Source: Endomychus coccineus (lineage: Eukaryota > Arthropoda > Insecta > Coleoptera > Endomychidae). Taken from it: a DNA stretch of 64,000 bases. Below the pieces are notes generated by a model. The model was not told the DNA's origin. It ran no database searches and saw only the letters and a program-made list of their open reading frames with translations. The stretch is taken from contig OY294068.1 of the NCBI GenBank assembly GCA_958510875.1, positions 15,663,282 to 15,727,281 on the forward strand. The letters run 5' to 3'. Within the stretch, counting starts at the first letter, position 1, and each line of letters begins with the position of its first letter. The position numbers and the translations under genes were made by a program. Shown here in pieces: positions 21,901-30,241 of this stretch.

Positions 21901-24900
21901 ACCGTAAAGTCGAAGTTTTGGTCGAATTCATTTATTTTGGTAATAAATAAATTGTTTATAACAAAAAATAGTCTTTATCCGATCAAAAACGGTCAAATTT
22001 AGCATTTTTAAGAATTTTTTTGTAATTTTATTGTTTATAAACAATTTGCGCAACTTTTTTTCTGATGACATTCTGAAGGGACACTTTGCCCCATCAAAAT
22101 CGATGCATTTCCCAAGGATTTACGGTTTCAATACCCATTTGACTGCACTATAAGTATGTTTAATTGTTCTCAAATATATATTGATTTGTTCTACGAGCAG
22201 AATTACGTATATTTATGTATTGGGGAAGGGACAATTAATTGTCTTCTTCATTTATACCTTCCTTGTATTTATTTTGTTTTCAATCATATTGAAAGCCATA
22301 TTTTTTTTCATTTTAATATGAAACATATAAAACTTGAATAAAATTACTATTAAAAGTTCGGTTTTTACTAGTTTAATTAATAAATGTGACTCTAGTTTCG
22401 CTAACACAGTAGCTTCCTCAAACAACAAATATTACAAAGTACTTGTTTGAAGTACTTTGTATTGTTAGGGAAACAATAGTCAAATTTATTTATTAAACTA
22501 GTGAACATCGAACTTTTAATAGTTGTTTTATTCAAGTTCAGAATGGGTTTTTCATCACACAATGGCTGATTTTATTCAATTTGCAGACGTACTCAAAGAG
22601 TTCGTGTTGATCATGGCTCCAGATGCGATGCAAATCTTGGTGCCTTTGCTATCTCACTGTCATTCGGCGTTTCAAGACAGTCACGATGCAGTACCGTTGG
22701 GACCGTATTTTCCCAGAAGAGGCCATTCGATACCTATAATCGCGGGGAAAGGTAGCGCCAGGCCTCTGAGGCCCATGGTTCAGATGACGGTACCTCATAA
22801 TCAATTAGAGTGTAGTAGAGTAAGTGTATTTGATAACACGACCCGGTTGAGAATTTAAAATGTTCGTTTTTCAGGGTGTAGATCCTGAATACGACGATGC
22901 CTTAGACAAATTCTACGCTCCTTACCACGAATTCATCGATGTGCTCTTCAGGTTAGCTGTTAATAGCGATTCGGTCCCGGAACTTTTAGTTAACTTGAGC
23001 GCTGTGGTTGGATTCGAAGCAGTACCCTTGCATTCGACGTATTTCCCGAAATTATGGCTAGATATTTTGAATACTTTGGTGAGTGTACCTGATATTTGTT
23101 ATGTTACTTTATTAGGTTTGAGAGGCAGCGGCGGCTCATCAGATGAAGCAAGAGAGGCTTCGCCTCCCCAAAAAATGCCAGGGAATCTGTTAAAACGTTT
23201 TTTTTTATTTTTTAATACTTTACTGTTCTAATGAAATAATTATTTCAGCACATAGACCGGAAATATATTACAATGCTAACGTCTAGCAATTATTTTGTGG
23301 ATTATGTTGATGCCGTCCTCTTAGATGAAAGACTTGCCTTGACGGTTAACATCGTTTATGAGTTTCTAGTGGCTTTTTTCCCAAAGGTAACTATAATTTT
23401 TTTTAATAAAGTGTCTTTGATCTCAATATATAGGATGTTTCGTATAAGAACCGATACAAAGGAGATGGCATAGAGGTCACCAAGTATTACCTCTGAAGTG
23501 TTATAAGTGTTCAAAGTAGGGGCTAAAATTTGTGCTGTTATGCGGAACATTCTGTATATGACTTTGAGCAAGTTGCGGAATTTCAGAGAGATAAACAGTC
23601 ATTGTTTTTATCATTACTAGTGCCGGTATTAAGTAAATCGTTCATTTTAAGGTTCTTAAATGTTGTTTAGTTGCGCTTTACAGGTTAAACATCCTCCTCA
23701 TGGAGCAAATTTCATGTTTATGCCCTGTGACTTAACGTGCATTATTTTTTATCGTTATCAATGAATTCCAAATATTTTTTCACTTTGTAAATAACAGTTC
23801 CTAAGATAGCCCTGATTAAAAAAGCAAGATCTAGAATAGAAAGCCTCCAACGAAATTTATTAAGAATACTTTTATAAAATGAATCGTTTTTAGATTTGTA
23901 TACAAGAATAACTACACCACTGTGTTTGTCTCAAAAACATTTTGTAAGCGAACAAATCAGTCATTCATTAAAACATGTACCTACTAAGTAAGGCGCGGAT
24001 TCAGGTGGGGGGGGTCACGGGTGTCATGACCCCCCCAAAATGACAAACTAACAATTTTGAGGTGACATATAACCTTAAAAACAAACGTCGAAAAACGCGA
24101 AATTCTTTAATAATAATGTAAAATCACGTTGTAGTCGCGAAATTAGTATTTGAACAGAAACACACATTTTATTTGCAAAACATTACTTCTGGCGGTTATA
24201 TTATATTATATTTTTATTTAATTTACGTGTAAAATTAGCTCTTTTAAATTCGCGAAGTTTGAATAATTTAATTTTAATTAATAATTTTTGTTTAGTTTTT
24301 TTAAATTAAAGTTAATTTCATCAGAAATTACTTACAGTATCATTTGTGTAACGGCACAAATTTTATTAAGACTTTTTATATGAATAAATCTAATTTTACT
24401 CAATTTTTAAAGTAGATACTGAGATTTTAATGATAAATTTTTTTAATTCAAGTTTTCATTAGTTTTAATAGTTTATTCATATTTTTTTCACTAAATGTAA
24501 TCTAATAATTAATATCATTTAAATAGTTCAATTAATTAGTTTATTTTAATTTTTGTTAAATTTTTCAAATTTAAATGAATTTTATCAGAAAATATCTAAA
24601 GTATTATTTGTGTAGCGGCACAAATTTTGTTGATACTATTTAGGTATAAGAACAAATCTAATTGTATTCAATTTTTAATGCAGATACTGCGATATTAATA
24701 ATAACATTTTTTGAATTTAAGTTTTTAATGGTTGATTCATATTTTTTTTTGATAAATATAATTAATTATTTAAAAAGTTCAATTGATTAGTTTATTTTAA
24801 CAATTAGAGTTTGTGCTGCAATCGAATTGAAAGAGCTGTAACCTGATTCATGGTACCTGACTGAAATATGTGATATATTATGATTCTTGTTTATATATTC

Positions 24901-27900
24901 TTCTTAAGAGATAAAATTTCTGTTCGGGGGGGTCCCACTGTAAAAATGACCCCCCAAATGAAAGTTTGGATCCGCGCCCGTACCAAGTTTGAACTAATTA
25001 ATCTTAATTTTGTAATTTTTTTAAACCACAACGGTTATGAAGTGCTTTAGAGAAAAATGTTGTATCAGAGATACCCATTATTTTTATATGTTCTATCGCG
25101 AACGAAAAAACGGAAACACCCTGTATACTCGACTACCCAATTTTTGGACCGAAAATTAAAAATATGCCATCTTTCAATAAAGCTTCTTATTCAACAAACA
25201 ACCAAACAAGAATCACAAATAAGCAAATCAACTATTCAAACAAATAGCCATTTTGCTGGATGCACAATCTGTCAAATAATCGCTTAGCAGCTATTTTCTC
25301 TAAGCTTTCTACTCGAAAACGGCTTCTCTAATCACAAATTATGTTATGGAACTCTTTACCTAGTGAGGTCTTTCCCTATGCCTATAACCTCCAAACCTTA
25401 AGGAAGATATTTATATTTAAAAAAATAGGGGTTAGTAAGTAACTCCCTAGTGACAATTTCGACAACTATTTCTAGTGTCAAATAATGGGTATCTATTTTA
25501 GGAGTAGGTACTTGAAACAACATTTGGTCAAAATCACTGGCATCGGTCAGAGAGTAACAAAAATAGCTATTTATACTAGTTGCAAAATTAACTTTTTTTT
25601 GCATTAGATGTGAAGAGCGTAGTGAGTTGTCCAAGACATCGTGTGTAAAAAACACGTCTTTTTGCCTTGTGTTTTATATCAGACTTTTTATAATAATTCA
25701 GTTACGAAAAAAATAAAAATGTCTTTGTTTTATTTTCATAGAGATAGTATCAAAGCCATTATTGTTTGTTTCTATGGAGATTACAATGCAAAAGTCGTGA
25801 CATAAGGGATACCATGGAAAAGCGCCAATGTCAAGACATGTATGTCAAAGTATCCACATTTAAATCTTAATTTTGTGTTTTAAAATGTGCGAAGAGTTCC
25901 TACCTTCGGACGATGAATAAGTTGCTAAAAACTGTTGTAGGAAATTTGCTGCCAACTAAGTCAAAAGCAAGTTTGTTATTAAATTTATTTTAGCACTCGG
26001 TGTTAAAATAAACTTATTTTAGCATTCTGTGTTGAAATGAATCACTTTTTACAATAACAATCGGCGTCAAAAAGATGACTTTTCGTAACTGTATTTCAAA
26101 AAGCCTAGCTTTACACCGAACTTTGAAGAGCTGAATCTATCTTACAAAGCGTTTGTGAAAAAATTAAATTATAGACGTCGACTTATATTTGATAGGTAAT
26201 CGAATGGTAAAGTATTGTCATTATAAACTGGAAAACACCCTGTACATTCATCACTAAAGCTGTCATAGGTGGAGTACCCTTCTAGTGACTTCTGTTGATT
26301 TAAGTTGAACATCCCTCTCTCAAAATTTCCATAGATGTTAATTCGACTGTTGTAGGTATCGGCTCATGTCCTTTCGGAGCAAACGTTATCCATGATCGAC
26401 AATACAGTAGTTTCGTTGAACGAGCAAGTTTCTTGTTTGGATTTAGTGAAAACGGCGAGAAGGTTAGCTGGTGATCTCAGAGCCCTAATATTAGTATATA
26501 GCAGTCCCGAAGCAGTACCACCACCCTTACTGCGAACCACTCTAAAACAGATTCAAAGTAAAATAACAGTCGAAATCGATAAACTCGAGCCAAAAGGTAA
26601 GTAAAGTATTTTGATTATGTTCTCTAACTTGCAAGCTATAACACGCCTCGATGGTATTGGTATGCGTATTATCGATTTGCTTTACCATTTCCTTTATTTC
26701 GGATATTGTCCTTTTTCTTCTGGCACTCAGTTCTTAAACATTTAGGCCCGGTGCAGACATACGCATAGTCAAAGAATAAAAGGTCTGTCGGAGCCTCCCT
26801 ATCATCGTTTTCTCGCGCAGCTCGACATTCCCGCGAAATAAACGACCAATCAGCTTGCACTCGAATTTTAGTAGGAGGGAGGCTCCAACAGACCTTTTTA
26901 CTTTGACTATGGATATACAGTTGCAGTTTCAGTTCTGCAACAGTTTGATTCCGTGAGTGACCAAATGGTTTATATGAAAGCGCGCACGCATGCAACTAAC
27001 GGACAACTGTAAATTCGAGCAGCTTAAATGTTTGTGTGTTTGTCACAAGTTGAACGATTGTATCATAAAGGGTTAGGTTAGGTGTCTGCGCAGTCCCTGA
27101 GATCAACCACACAGATCTTATAAGATAGAGTCATATAATGTTTGTAACTCTTTTTCCTATACTAATCATCTCCCAGTTGACATTCTAGTCTGCCTGAACG
27201 AGCGTTCCTTAATAATTTTTCAATGACAAAATATTTAATATCATCTGAGTGATAAACGAATTCAACGAAGGCAGCGCCAAAAATTCCAGGCCTGACACAG
27301 ATTCAGCTATCGCAGCGGGGGCAGCCGACGATTATTTGCTTTTGGCGAACCAATTTTCCGTTTCCGAATTATTAGTCAAATGTTAGATTTTTCAAAATTT
27401 TGCTTCGATATACGATAACTATCGAAAAAAATCATAAATTTTGATGATATTTCGTTGAAATTGGCGAAAATGGCAGGTATATTTTTGAAAAAAGGGTTAC
27501 TTTGGGTCGTTTTAGCGCCGAAAAATTGACGAAGATTGAAAAAACCGAGACGACAGATCGATAGGAAATTTAGAGGAGAAAAACTATACAGGTGTCCGGA
27601 AGTGGCGATACAACGGAAGACCACAAGTTCCTTGGCCGTTAATATGATGATTTAACTCAACTACATACAAAGTTGCTCAGTTTAGGCATTAGAGGACTTC
27701 AAAGTTGATTAATTTTTTTACATTTTTCCAAATAAGTCGAAAAATCTTTGTTAGATTTTATTCATTTTTTAGCCACGCGTTTGTACCTGCAAATGTCAGC
27801 TTTTTATGGAAGAAACCCTAATTTCGAAAATTAGACGTGTTGAAAAACTTGTCACTATAAATTATACACCCATATTTTTTTGTAACCCCCTGTATAATCA

Positions 27901-30108
27901 CTACCAATTTTCTGGATAGTTACTTTCATTTTGAAGCTATTTACTCTTTTACAAAATTTTAGTTTGGTAAACGGTTTAGACACAAAAAAATATTTTCTAA
28001 ATCCCTACAAGCCTGAATCAGTAATTGTAACTTAACACAAATAATGTTTTTATTAAAAGTTGGCTGATTTAGGCACCTAATGGAAGTGTAATGATATGTA
28101 ATTAATTACCTAACGTTACAACAAATGTTCAAAATGGCCACCATTTTCTTGTACACGTGCGTTAATTCTATATCGAAAATTAAGTTGTACTCTTTGTAGG
28201 GTAGCGTGATCCGAAGGGTGTTAAAATTCTGCAATTTAAATCTTGCTCGATTTCTACAGGAGATGAGTAAATTTTTGTTTTCAAGGCAGTCCATGAAAAA
28301 AATCACAGGGTGTTAGGTCCCGTAATCTTGCTGGCCATTTTACAGGAGCATCATTCCCTCTCAGAGATAAACCGTAAAAAGAAAAATACAAAACTTTAAA
28401 CGCAGTTCAGTTTAAAAAGTAATATGCTCTTTTTTATTTGTCAAATTAAGCATAGCCAACTTTTAATGAAAACTTTATTTGTGTTTAGTTACAATTACTG
28501 ATTCAGGCTTGAAGGGATTTAGTAAATATTTTTTTGTGGTTAAACTGTTTGCCCAACTAAAATTTTGTAAGAGAGTAAATAGCTTCTAAATAAAAGTAAC
28601 AAATATTGGTAGTGGGGATTACAAAAAATTCGGATGGATAATTTATTGTGACCAAGTTGTTAAACACCCTGTAATTTTCGAAATTGTGTTTCTTCCATAA
28701 AAAGCTGTAATTTGCAGGTGCAAACGCGTGACTAAAAATGAATAAAATCTAACTAAGATTTTCGACTTATTTGAAAATATGTTAAAGAATTAATCATTTT
28801 TGAAGTCCTCTAGCGCCCAAACTAAGCAATTTCGTACAGGTGAGTTGGGTAAAATCACTTCTCTGAAAAAATGAAGGTTTCTATTCATTTTCTTAAATTA
28901 TAATTGTTTCATAGAAAGCCTGATTACTTGAGAATCTGCGCCAAAAACAGTATAATGATGATGACAGGGTGAGCTAGTTGAATTTAAAATCTTTTTTTAC
29001 GAGTTTTGACATGGTACGTCACCACATAATATTTCATTACTGTGAAACAATTGAACATTCGCACATAAAGAGGGAGGCTACGAGTACAACATACCAAAAA
29101 ATCGCATCGATCGACAGGTCTAAAAAGTGACAATAGGATTCGCCATTCCATCTATGCTCAATTTGCGCTACATGCACCCACGTTTGTTAATCAAATTATA
29201 GTCGGAAGACTTTTAAAGATGAATATCTTTAAAACCCGAAAAAGGCTAAAGGATTTCACTAAATCTAACCCGGACGATGGAGAAACTACTGAACTTGACA
29301 CAACCCTCGTAATGGGCGATCGACGCTTGAAAGTGAAAGAAATAGCACACATGTCGGGGCTTTCAGATGCAAAAGTTGGCTGAATCATCCACGAATATTT
29401 GGGCATGAATAAACCTGGTGCAAAGTGGGTTCCCAACGCCAGGGTCGTGTTGAATGTGCATGGTTCTTTTTGGAGCTCTCTGGAGAACCTTCTTCACGTG
29501 TTGAAGACATTGCCATAGGATACCATGGTTCTCTACTATGTTCCTTTGTCTAAAAGAGAGGTGAAAAGGAGAAGCACCACCAAGAAATTTTGGGGCCAGT
29601 CAGTCGACAAAAATAATATAGGATAGGTCAAATTTCTTTTGGGGGTATTGTTGCTGCAACTATTTATTGAAAAATAAAATGTAATTGTGAGTATACCGTT
29701 TCTTTCTAGTTGGGAATTTTTGGCGCTGCTCTCGTATTTTAACGGTTGAGTTTGTCACTCCAACTAAGTGCCCCACATTCCTAATATTTAATGTTTATTT
29801 TGAAACTAGGGTATTAATCGTTTTGTTCATTCATAGGTTCCGTAGAAATTGTAGAAAACTCTCATAAAACCCGAAATAGTGAATCGAAACCAAGTACCTC
29901 TAAGGATTTAGACACTTCTAGTGAATCTATAAGTGAGGCAACAACAACTACAGTGAAAAGTGATAGTGATTCTGACATCAATAATACTTCGTGTAGTGAC
30001 GATAGCTCGGACGATAATAAGAATAAAGTATGTGGCCCTCTAGATGACATCAAATTTTTAGATTCTGTAATAAAAGAACTTGTTACTATTGTTGATAAAA
30101 AGGTTTGA
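3522..30108 (+). CDS. USP24: USP24-type ubiquitin carboxyl-terminal hydrolase, 3' 19 coding exons (gene continues left of window)
   Basis: Deubiquitinase of the very large USP9X/USP24 class, a cysteine protease that removes ubiquitin from substrate proteins. Exons: 3522-3802, 3862-3976, 6094-6281, 6356-6497, 6554-6715, 6800-6979, 7038-7184, 8495-8759, 14747-15003, 15062-15252, 15311-15488, 18869-18988, 19043-19159, 19242-19476, 22587-22819, 22875-23078, 23249-23386, 26356-26596, 29837-30108. All introns are GT-AG, all phases join, and the sum is 3,666 nt (1,221 residues plus TGA at 30106-30108). The first exon ends the USP catalytic domain (NSAYMLFYEK); the Cys box and catalytic His must be upstream. 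The remainder follows the C-terminal region of vertebrate USP24 (about 2,600 aa in full) block by block, as recalled from family knowledge, for example PNQMVRQMYQRLCIHVIQ and ADHDDQEIIMYNRAMLPAYYG. Introns carry many transposons but none breaks the frame. Confidence 0.93.
4301..5559. mobile_element. Large foldback element with TA flanks and GTGCAGTCAAT ends
   Basis: The left end GTGCAGTCAATGTGGTAT (from 4303) and right end ATACCGTATTGACTGCAC are inverted copies flanked by TA. The arms (roughly 4303-4730 and 5090-5557) share long inverted blocks, such as TACCCTTAAATTAG/CTAATTTAAGGGTA and AAAATAAGTTTTGGACAAAA. The centre holds AT-rich direct and inverted copies of AATTAGTTAATT. No ORF of note. 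Confidence 0.75.
5565..5880 (-). mobile_element. Mariner transposase fragment (helix-turn-helix part)
   Basis: On the - strand, 5875-5636 reads RRFTLEGERNSPNVMGAF, then VRRIIQKHLGMNKVSAR, a mariner DNA-binding segment (compare IIHEYLGMNKPGAKW at 29380 on the + strand). No terminal repeats found. The flank GTCAATCTACGGAAAAATAG recurs at 54380, so it may be part of a longer repeat family. Confidence 0.55.
6094..7184 (+). CDS. USP24: USP24 exons C-G: helical C-terminal region
   Basis: Five close-set exons: 6094-6281, 6356-6497, 6554-6715, 6800-6979 and 7038-7184, with introns of 58-84 nt. They encode fragment residues about 133-405. Recognisable blocks are PTMVQWVELVTKQFNS, CPNQMVRQMYQRLCIHVI, KHLTEYFGLLYEFSKMGEDE, an acidic stretch (EGEDEEEL) followed by KYKPASLDKMVTLIASLVE, and GYNFLYQQIKDNINLQQTRN. 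The same order occurs in vertebrate USP24. Phases are 2, 0, 0, 0, 0. No catalytic residues lie here; the region is expected to act as a helical-repeat scaffold (inference). Confidence 0.92.
7185..8494 (+). other. USP24 intron without a recognised gene
   Basis: A 1.3-kb intron. An open stretch at 7390-7581 (KIRNIFNPHFKRKFSISDF) looks protein-like but has no partner exon, and I could not assign it to a family. The rest is AT-rich with short G-runs near 8260-8290. Confidence 0.5.
8495..8759 (+). CDS. USP24: USP24 exon H
   Basis: Starts after acceptor TTTACAG in phase 0 with TCQPFFKILTLLTES and runs through VLQKVWEAAECCPYSALDWL and the AHSNQRVRN end; the donor is AATG|GTATGA. One base is carried to the next exon, 6 kb away, where GCG restores the RVRNAAGYLLVSL block. 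The low-complexity Thr/Gln/Ser stretch at its start is a lineage-specific variable loop (inference). Fragment residues about 406-493. Confidence 0.9.
8939..9021. repeat. 83-nt near-perfect palindrome
   Basis: TTGCAATTACGAACTTTACA... folds onto ...TGTAAAGTTCGGAATTGCAA; the arms include ATTATCAAAACATGCAAT and its complement, with a loop of only a few bases. Probably a tiny MITE or the remains of one; the flanks AAATTTGATT/AATCAAAT extend the symmetry loosely. Confidence 0.8.
9892..10860. mobile_element. 0.97-kb TA-flanked non-coding element, copy A
   Basis: The termini CCGGGATATCAAGAATTATC and its inverted partner (GATATCCCGG) are flanked by TA on both sides. The inverted repeat extends about 75 nt through GGTGGTTGTGGAATCTAAAA. 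The internal part is richer in GC and CpG than its surroundings (CGCTACGCGTCAGTTAG, CGTCGCACGTTAGACGCGCG) and has no ORF. A second, inverted full-length copy is at 35474-36440. Confidence 0.88.
10933..11219. mobile_element. 287-nt MITE with 8-bp target duplication (hAT-like)
   Basis: The ends CACGGTCGTATATACAGGTC and GACCTGTATATACGACCGTG are perfect inverted repeats of about 20 nt. The flanks GTTTACAG (10925-10932) and GTTTGCAG (11220-11227) form an 8-bp duplication with one mismatch, the size typical of hAT elements. It is inserted in the tandem array. Confidence 0.82.
11976..14292 (+). mobile_element. Long-inverted-repeat IS630/mariner-type transposon with about 600-nt TIRs
   Basis: The ends CAGGGTGTCCTCGAACTGCG and its partner near 14273-14292 are flanked by TA. 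The inverted repeats run 11976-12579 and 13690-14292, and the left one includes the transposase start codon (ATG 12542) and its first dozen codons. The coding part lies between and on the + strand. Similar CAGGGTGTC/TA ends occur on the foldback at 55898-56835. Confidence 0.88.
12542..13582 (+). pseudogene. Transposase pseudogene of the long-TIR element
   Basis: Starts MAQNFTNTEMVDMLLIYGLC, then shifts frame near 12640-12690 into RETGKFEANRRETG, continues to ILFTDEDTFTRCG (Asp 1) and NVWVRIVDNFIIGPTVIPD, shifts again near 13235 into WFIDDGAPPHFTLAVRRHL (Asp 2), then SPDLTPCDFFLWGALMSKVY (Asp 3), ending LCIQENGQQLMP before TAG. I count 43 residues between Asp 2 and Asp 3. Two frameshifts and otherwise few lesions point to a fairly young dead copy. 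Confidence 0.85.
14747..15488 (+). CDS. USP24: USP24 exons I-K
   Basis: Exons 14747-15003, 15062-15252 and 15311-15488 (fragment residues about 494-702). They encode AAGYLLVSLVPSTPFRQGF, YFALLMYCCISRTEKLL, HNKQALLAFWNHVCTDCPEN, KNIAFNYILADHDDQE and NRAMLPAYYGLLRMMCQQ, ending ITPHPTQYPQ at donor CAG|GTATCT. This is the best conserved part of the fragment. The codon for the Leu of ILADHDD is split TT|G across the intron at 15253-15310. Confidence 0.93.
15708..16940 (+). mobile_element. Mariner transposon (degraded) in USP24 intron
   Basis: About 1.23 kb with inverted ends (AAGGTGAAAACTCCCTGAAA at the left; TTTTTCAGGGACTTATCACT at the right); TA precedes the left end. The transposase begins MEKSEFRVLIKHYFLR at 15887 and continues with frameshifts through AMGISTERIRNILHKFLNMR, FVTVDETWIHHDTPETKEQS (first Asp of mariner TVDETW) and GKTITGVYYAELLD-like text. 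The QDNAPAHR segment is partly deleted. Typical mauritiana-like layout; non-functional. Confidence 0.85.
16941..17750 (+). other. USP24 intron stretch without recognised content
   Basis: AT-rich single-copy-looking DNA between a mariner and a non-LTR fragment. There is a short AATTATTATTATTATCATTATT run near 17060; nothing else could be supported. Confidence 0.5.
17755..18033 (+). mobile_element. Non-LTR retrotransposon 3' end (C-terminal zinc-knuckle-like part and ATG-repeat tail)
   Basis: The + frame reads MGIADDPICRKCGEAEEAAP, then HILVECPALASVRHR to LLE and stop at 17963-17965. The CxxC...HxxxxC arrangement is typical of the extreme C-terminus of R1/jockey-like ORF2 proteins after RNase H. 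Downstream, TCTCAAATGATGATGATGAT resembles their short-repeat tail. 5'-truncated. Confidence 0.65.
18034..18868. repeat. Moderately GC-rich unassigned repeat-like stretch in USP24 intron
   Basis: Short open stretches occur on both strands (for example 18503-18294 on the - strand, 18638-18820 on the +), without a motif I recognise. Base composition is higher in GC than the flanks, suggesting an old transposon body. Nothing more can be claimed. Confidence 0.35.
18869..19476 (+). CDS. USP24: USP24 exons L-N
   Basis: Exons 18869-18988, 19043-19159 and 19242-19476 (fragment residues about 703-859). Blocks are AVDELFKLMKLMVL, CLDGRTSWGTLISAFRILLE, LHVMLHEATACHVSGDLLDI and LATLLNTYNPPEMRTLCI, all in the order known for USP24. 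The preceding 3.4-kb intron holds one mariner element and a non-LTR fragment; the next intron holds a second, inverted mariner. Confidence 0.92.
19545..20668 (-). mobile_element. Mariner transposon, inverted and internally replaced, in next USP24 intron
   Basis: The ends CCAGGGTAAGGTGAAAGTCC and its partner CAGGGACTTTTCACC are close to those of the 15708-16940 element, so this is the same family in opposite orientation. The - strand keeps VDNKRDRVTTSKECFALF, GKTITGIYYAELLDGFHADL and KKVLFYQDNAPAHRSAFAIA (second Asp). The N-terminal half is missing and 20200-20460 is unrelated AT-rich sequence. Confidence 0.8.
20990..22155. repeat. Foldback region with inverted and direct copies of a roughly 150-nt unit
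   Basis: The unit ATACGAATTTGACCAAAATR / TCGAGTTTATAGTYGTT is present in direct order near 21137 and 21288, and inverted near 21750-21790 and 21890-21950. Outer pair: TTGCGCAAATTGTTTATA (21027) and TATAAACAATTTGCGCAA (22033). The right edge TTGACTGCACTATAAG resembles the GTGCAGTCAAT terminus of the 4301-5559 element. Confidence 0.65.
22348..22522. mobile_element. 175-nt foldback MITE just upstream of USP24 exon O
   Basis: The terminal ACTATTAAAAGTTCG and CGAACTTTTAATAGT are inverted repeats, and the whole element is nearly palindromic about 22450 (TACAAAGTACTTGTTTGAAG centre). It ends only 65 nt before the exon at 22587. Confidence 0.8.
22531..22586 (+). repeat. Dispersed repeat carrying the splice acceptor of exon O
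   Basis: The stretch up to the acceptor (AGAATGGGTTTTTCATCACA, then AATGGCTGATTTTATTCAAT) recurs at 63341-63395 (AGAATGGATTTTTATTACGT, AATGGCTGATTCTATTCAAT) far from this gene. In the distant copy TTGCAG is TTTTTT, so it is not a splice site there. Confidence 0.7.
22587..23386 (+). CDS. USP24: USP24 exons O-Q
   Basis: Exons 22587-22819, 22875-23078 and 23249-23386 (fragment residues about 860-1051). They encode DVLKEFVLIMAPDAMQILVP, a GPYFPRRGHSIPII segment, YAPYHEFIDVLFRLAVN, LHSTYFPKLWLDILNTL and DAVLLDERLALTVNIVYEFL. The first acceptor (TTTGCAG at 22580-22586) sits at the edge of a dispersed repeat. Phases are 1, 0, 0. Confidence 0.92.
23993..24978. mobile_element. Non-coding element with GGCGCGGATYC termini and C/G-run subterminal repeats
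   Basis: The left end GGCGCGGATTCAGGTGGGGG and right end GGATCCGCGCC are inverted; next to them lie GTCATGACCCCCCC and GACCCCCCAAATG inverted partners. The interior is very AT-rich and holds two direct copies of about 245 nt (24303 and 24550; shared ATTTGTGTARCGGCACAAAT). Class unknown. Confidence 0.65.
25300..25430 (+). mobile_element. Non-LTR retrotransposon C-terminal scrap
   Basis: ATTATGTTATGGAACTCTTT followed by ACCTAGTGAGGTCTTTCCCT reads as the WNSLPSEVF-type end of CR1/jockey-like reverse transcriptases. The same segment, with small changes, is at 34540-34640. Confidence 0.5.
26356..26596 (+). CDS. USP24: USP24 exon R
   Basis: Phase-0 exon opening VSAHVLSEQTLSMIDNTVVS after acceptor TTGTAG and ending DKLEPK plus one base at donor AAG|GTAAGT. 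It contains CLDLVKTARRLAGDLRALIL, which matches the NGDLRAL-type helix near the end of USP24 proteins. Fragment residues about 1052-1131. Introns on both sides are about 3 kb and full of repeats. Confidence 0.9.
26755..26925. mobile_element. 170-nt MITE in USP24 intron
   Basis: Inverted ends: CATAGTCAAAGAATAAAAGG and its partner CTTTTTACTTTGACTATG, extending through GGTCTGTCGGAGCCTCCCT and AGGGAGGCTCCAACAGACC (about 38 nt in all). The GC-rich core has no ORF. Confidence 0.75.
27645..28865 (-). mobile_element. Deletion derivative of a long-TIR IS630-type transposon
   Basis: Arms of about 440 nt (27645-28080 and 28400-28865) are inverted copies, for example AGAGGACTTCAAAGTTGATT against AATCATTTTTGAAGTCCTCT. 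Between them the - strand encodes only GNDAPVKWPARLRDLTPCDF, the third-Asp box (WPARSPDLTPCDFF in the element at 11976-14292), near 28385-28280. The rest of the transposase is missing. Confidence 0.72.
29200..29700 (+). pseudogene. Mariner transposase fragment
   Basis: In-frame MNIFKTRKRLKDFTKSNPDD, then GDRRLKVKEIAHMSGLSDAK, a TGA, IIHEYLGMNKPGAKWVPNAR, and with frame changes a degraded catalytic part. The helix-turn-helix order is that of mariners. It belongs to the same subfamily as the piece at 5636-5875. Confidence 0.65.
29837..30108 (+). CDS. USP24: USP24 terminal coding exon S (Ser/Asp-rich tail and stop)
   Basis: The last exon completes a Gly codon (G|GT) and encodes 89 residues before TGA. 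The sequence is low-complexity and acidic: many Ser, Thr and Asp (SDSDSDINNTSCSDDSSDDN), then a more hydrophobic end, IKFLDSVIKELVTIVDKKV. Vertebrate USP24 also ends in a variable charged tail, so weak conservation is expected. The acidic Ser clusters could be casein-kinase-2 sites (inference). Confidence 0.85.
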
Positions 30109-30235
30109 ATCAACCAAAATGACCAAACTAAGTGTTCTTTATGCATTAAAAAAGGTACTGCTTTGTTGTATCTTTCAAATAATTGATATTATTTATATAT
30201 ATTTTTTTATATAATAATGTATTTTTAATTTGTAT

Positions 30236-30241
30236 ATTAAA
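30236..30241 (+). terminator. Candidate poly(A) signal of USP24
   Basis: ATTAAA lies 128 nt after the stop codon in an AT-rich stretch; a second candidate, AATAAA, is at 30396-30401 followed by a T-run. Either could end the USP24 transcript. No transcript data are available to choose. Confidence 0.4.

Noticed and set aside
23400..23560. Possible short mariner-type MITE (ends AGGATGTTTCG and CGGAACATTCT near TA)
   Set aside because: The terminal match is only about 8-10 nt and no second copy was seen; not strong enough to list.
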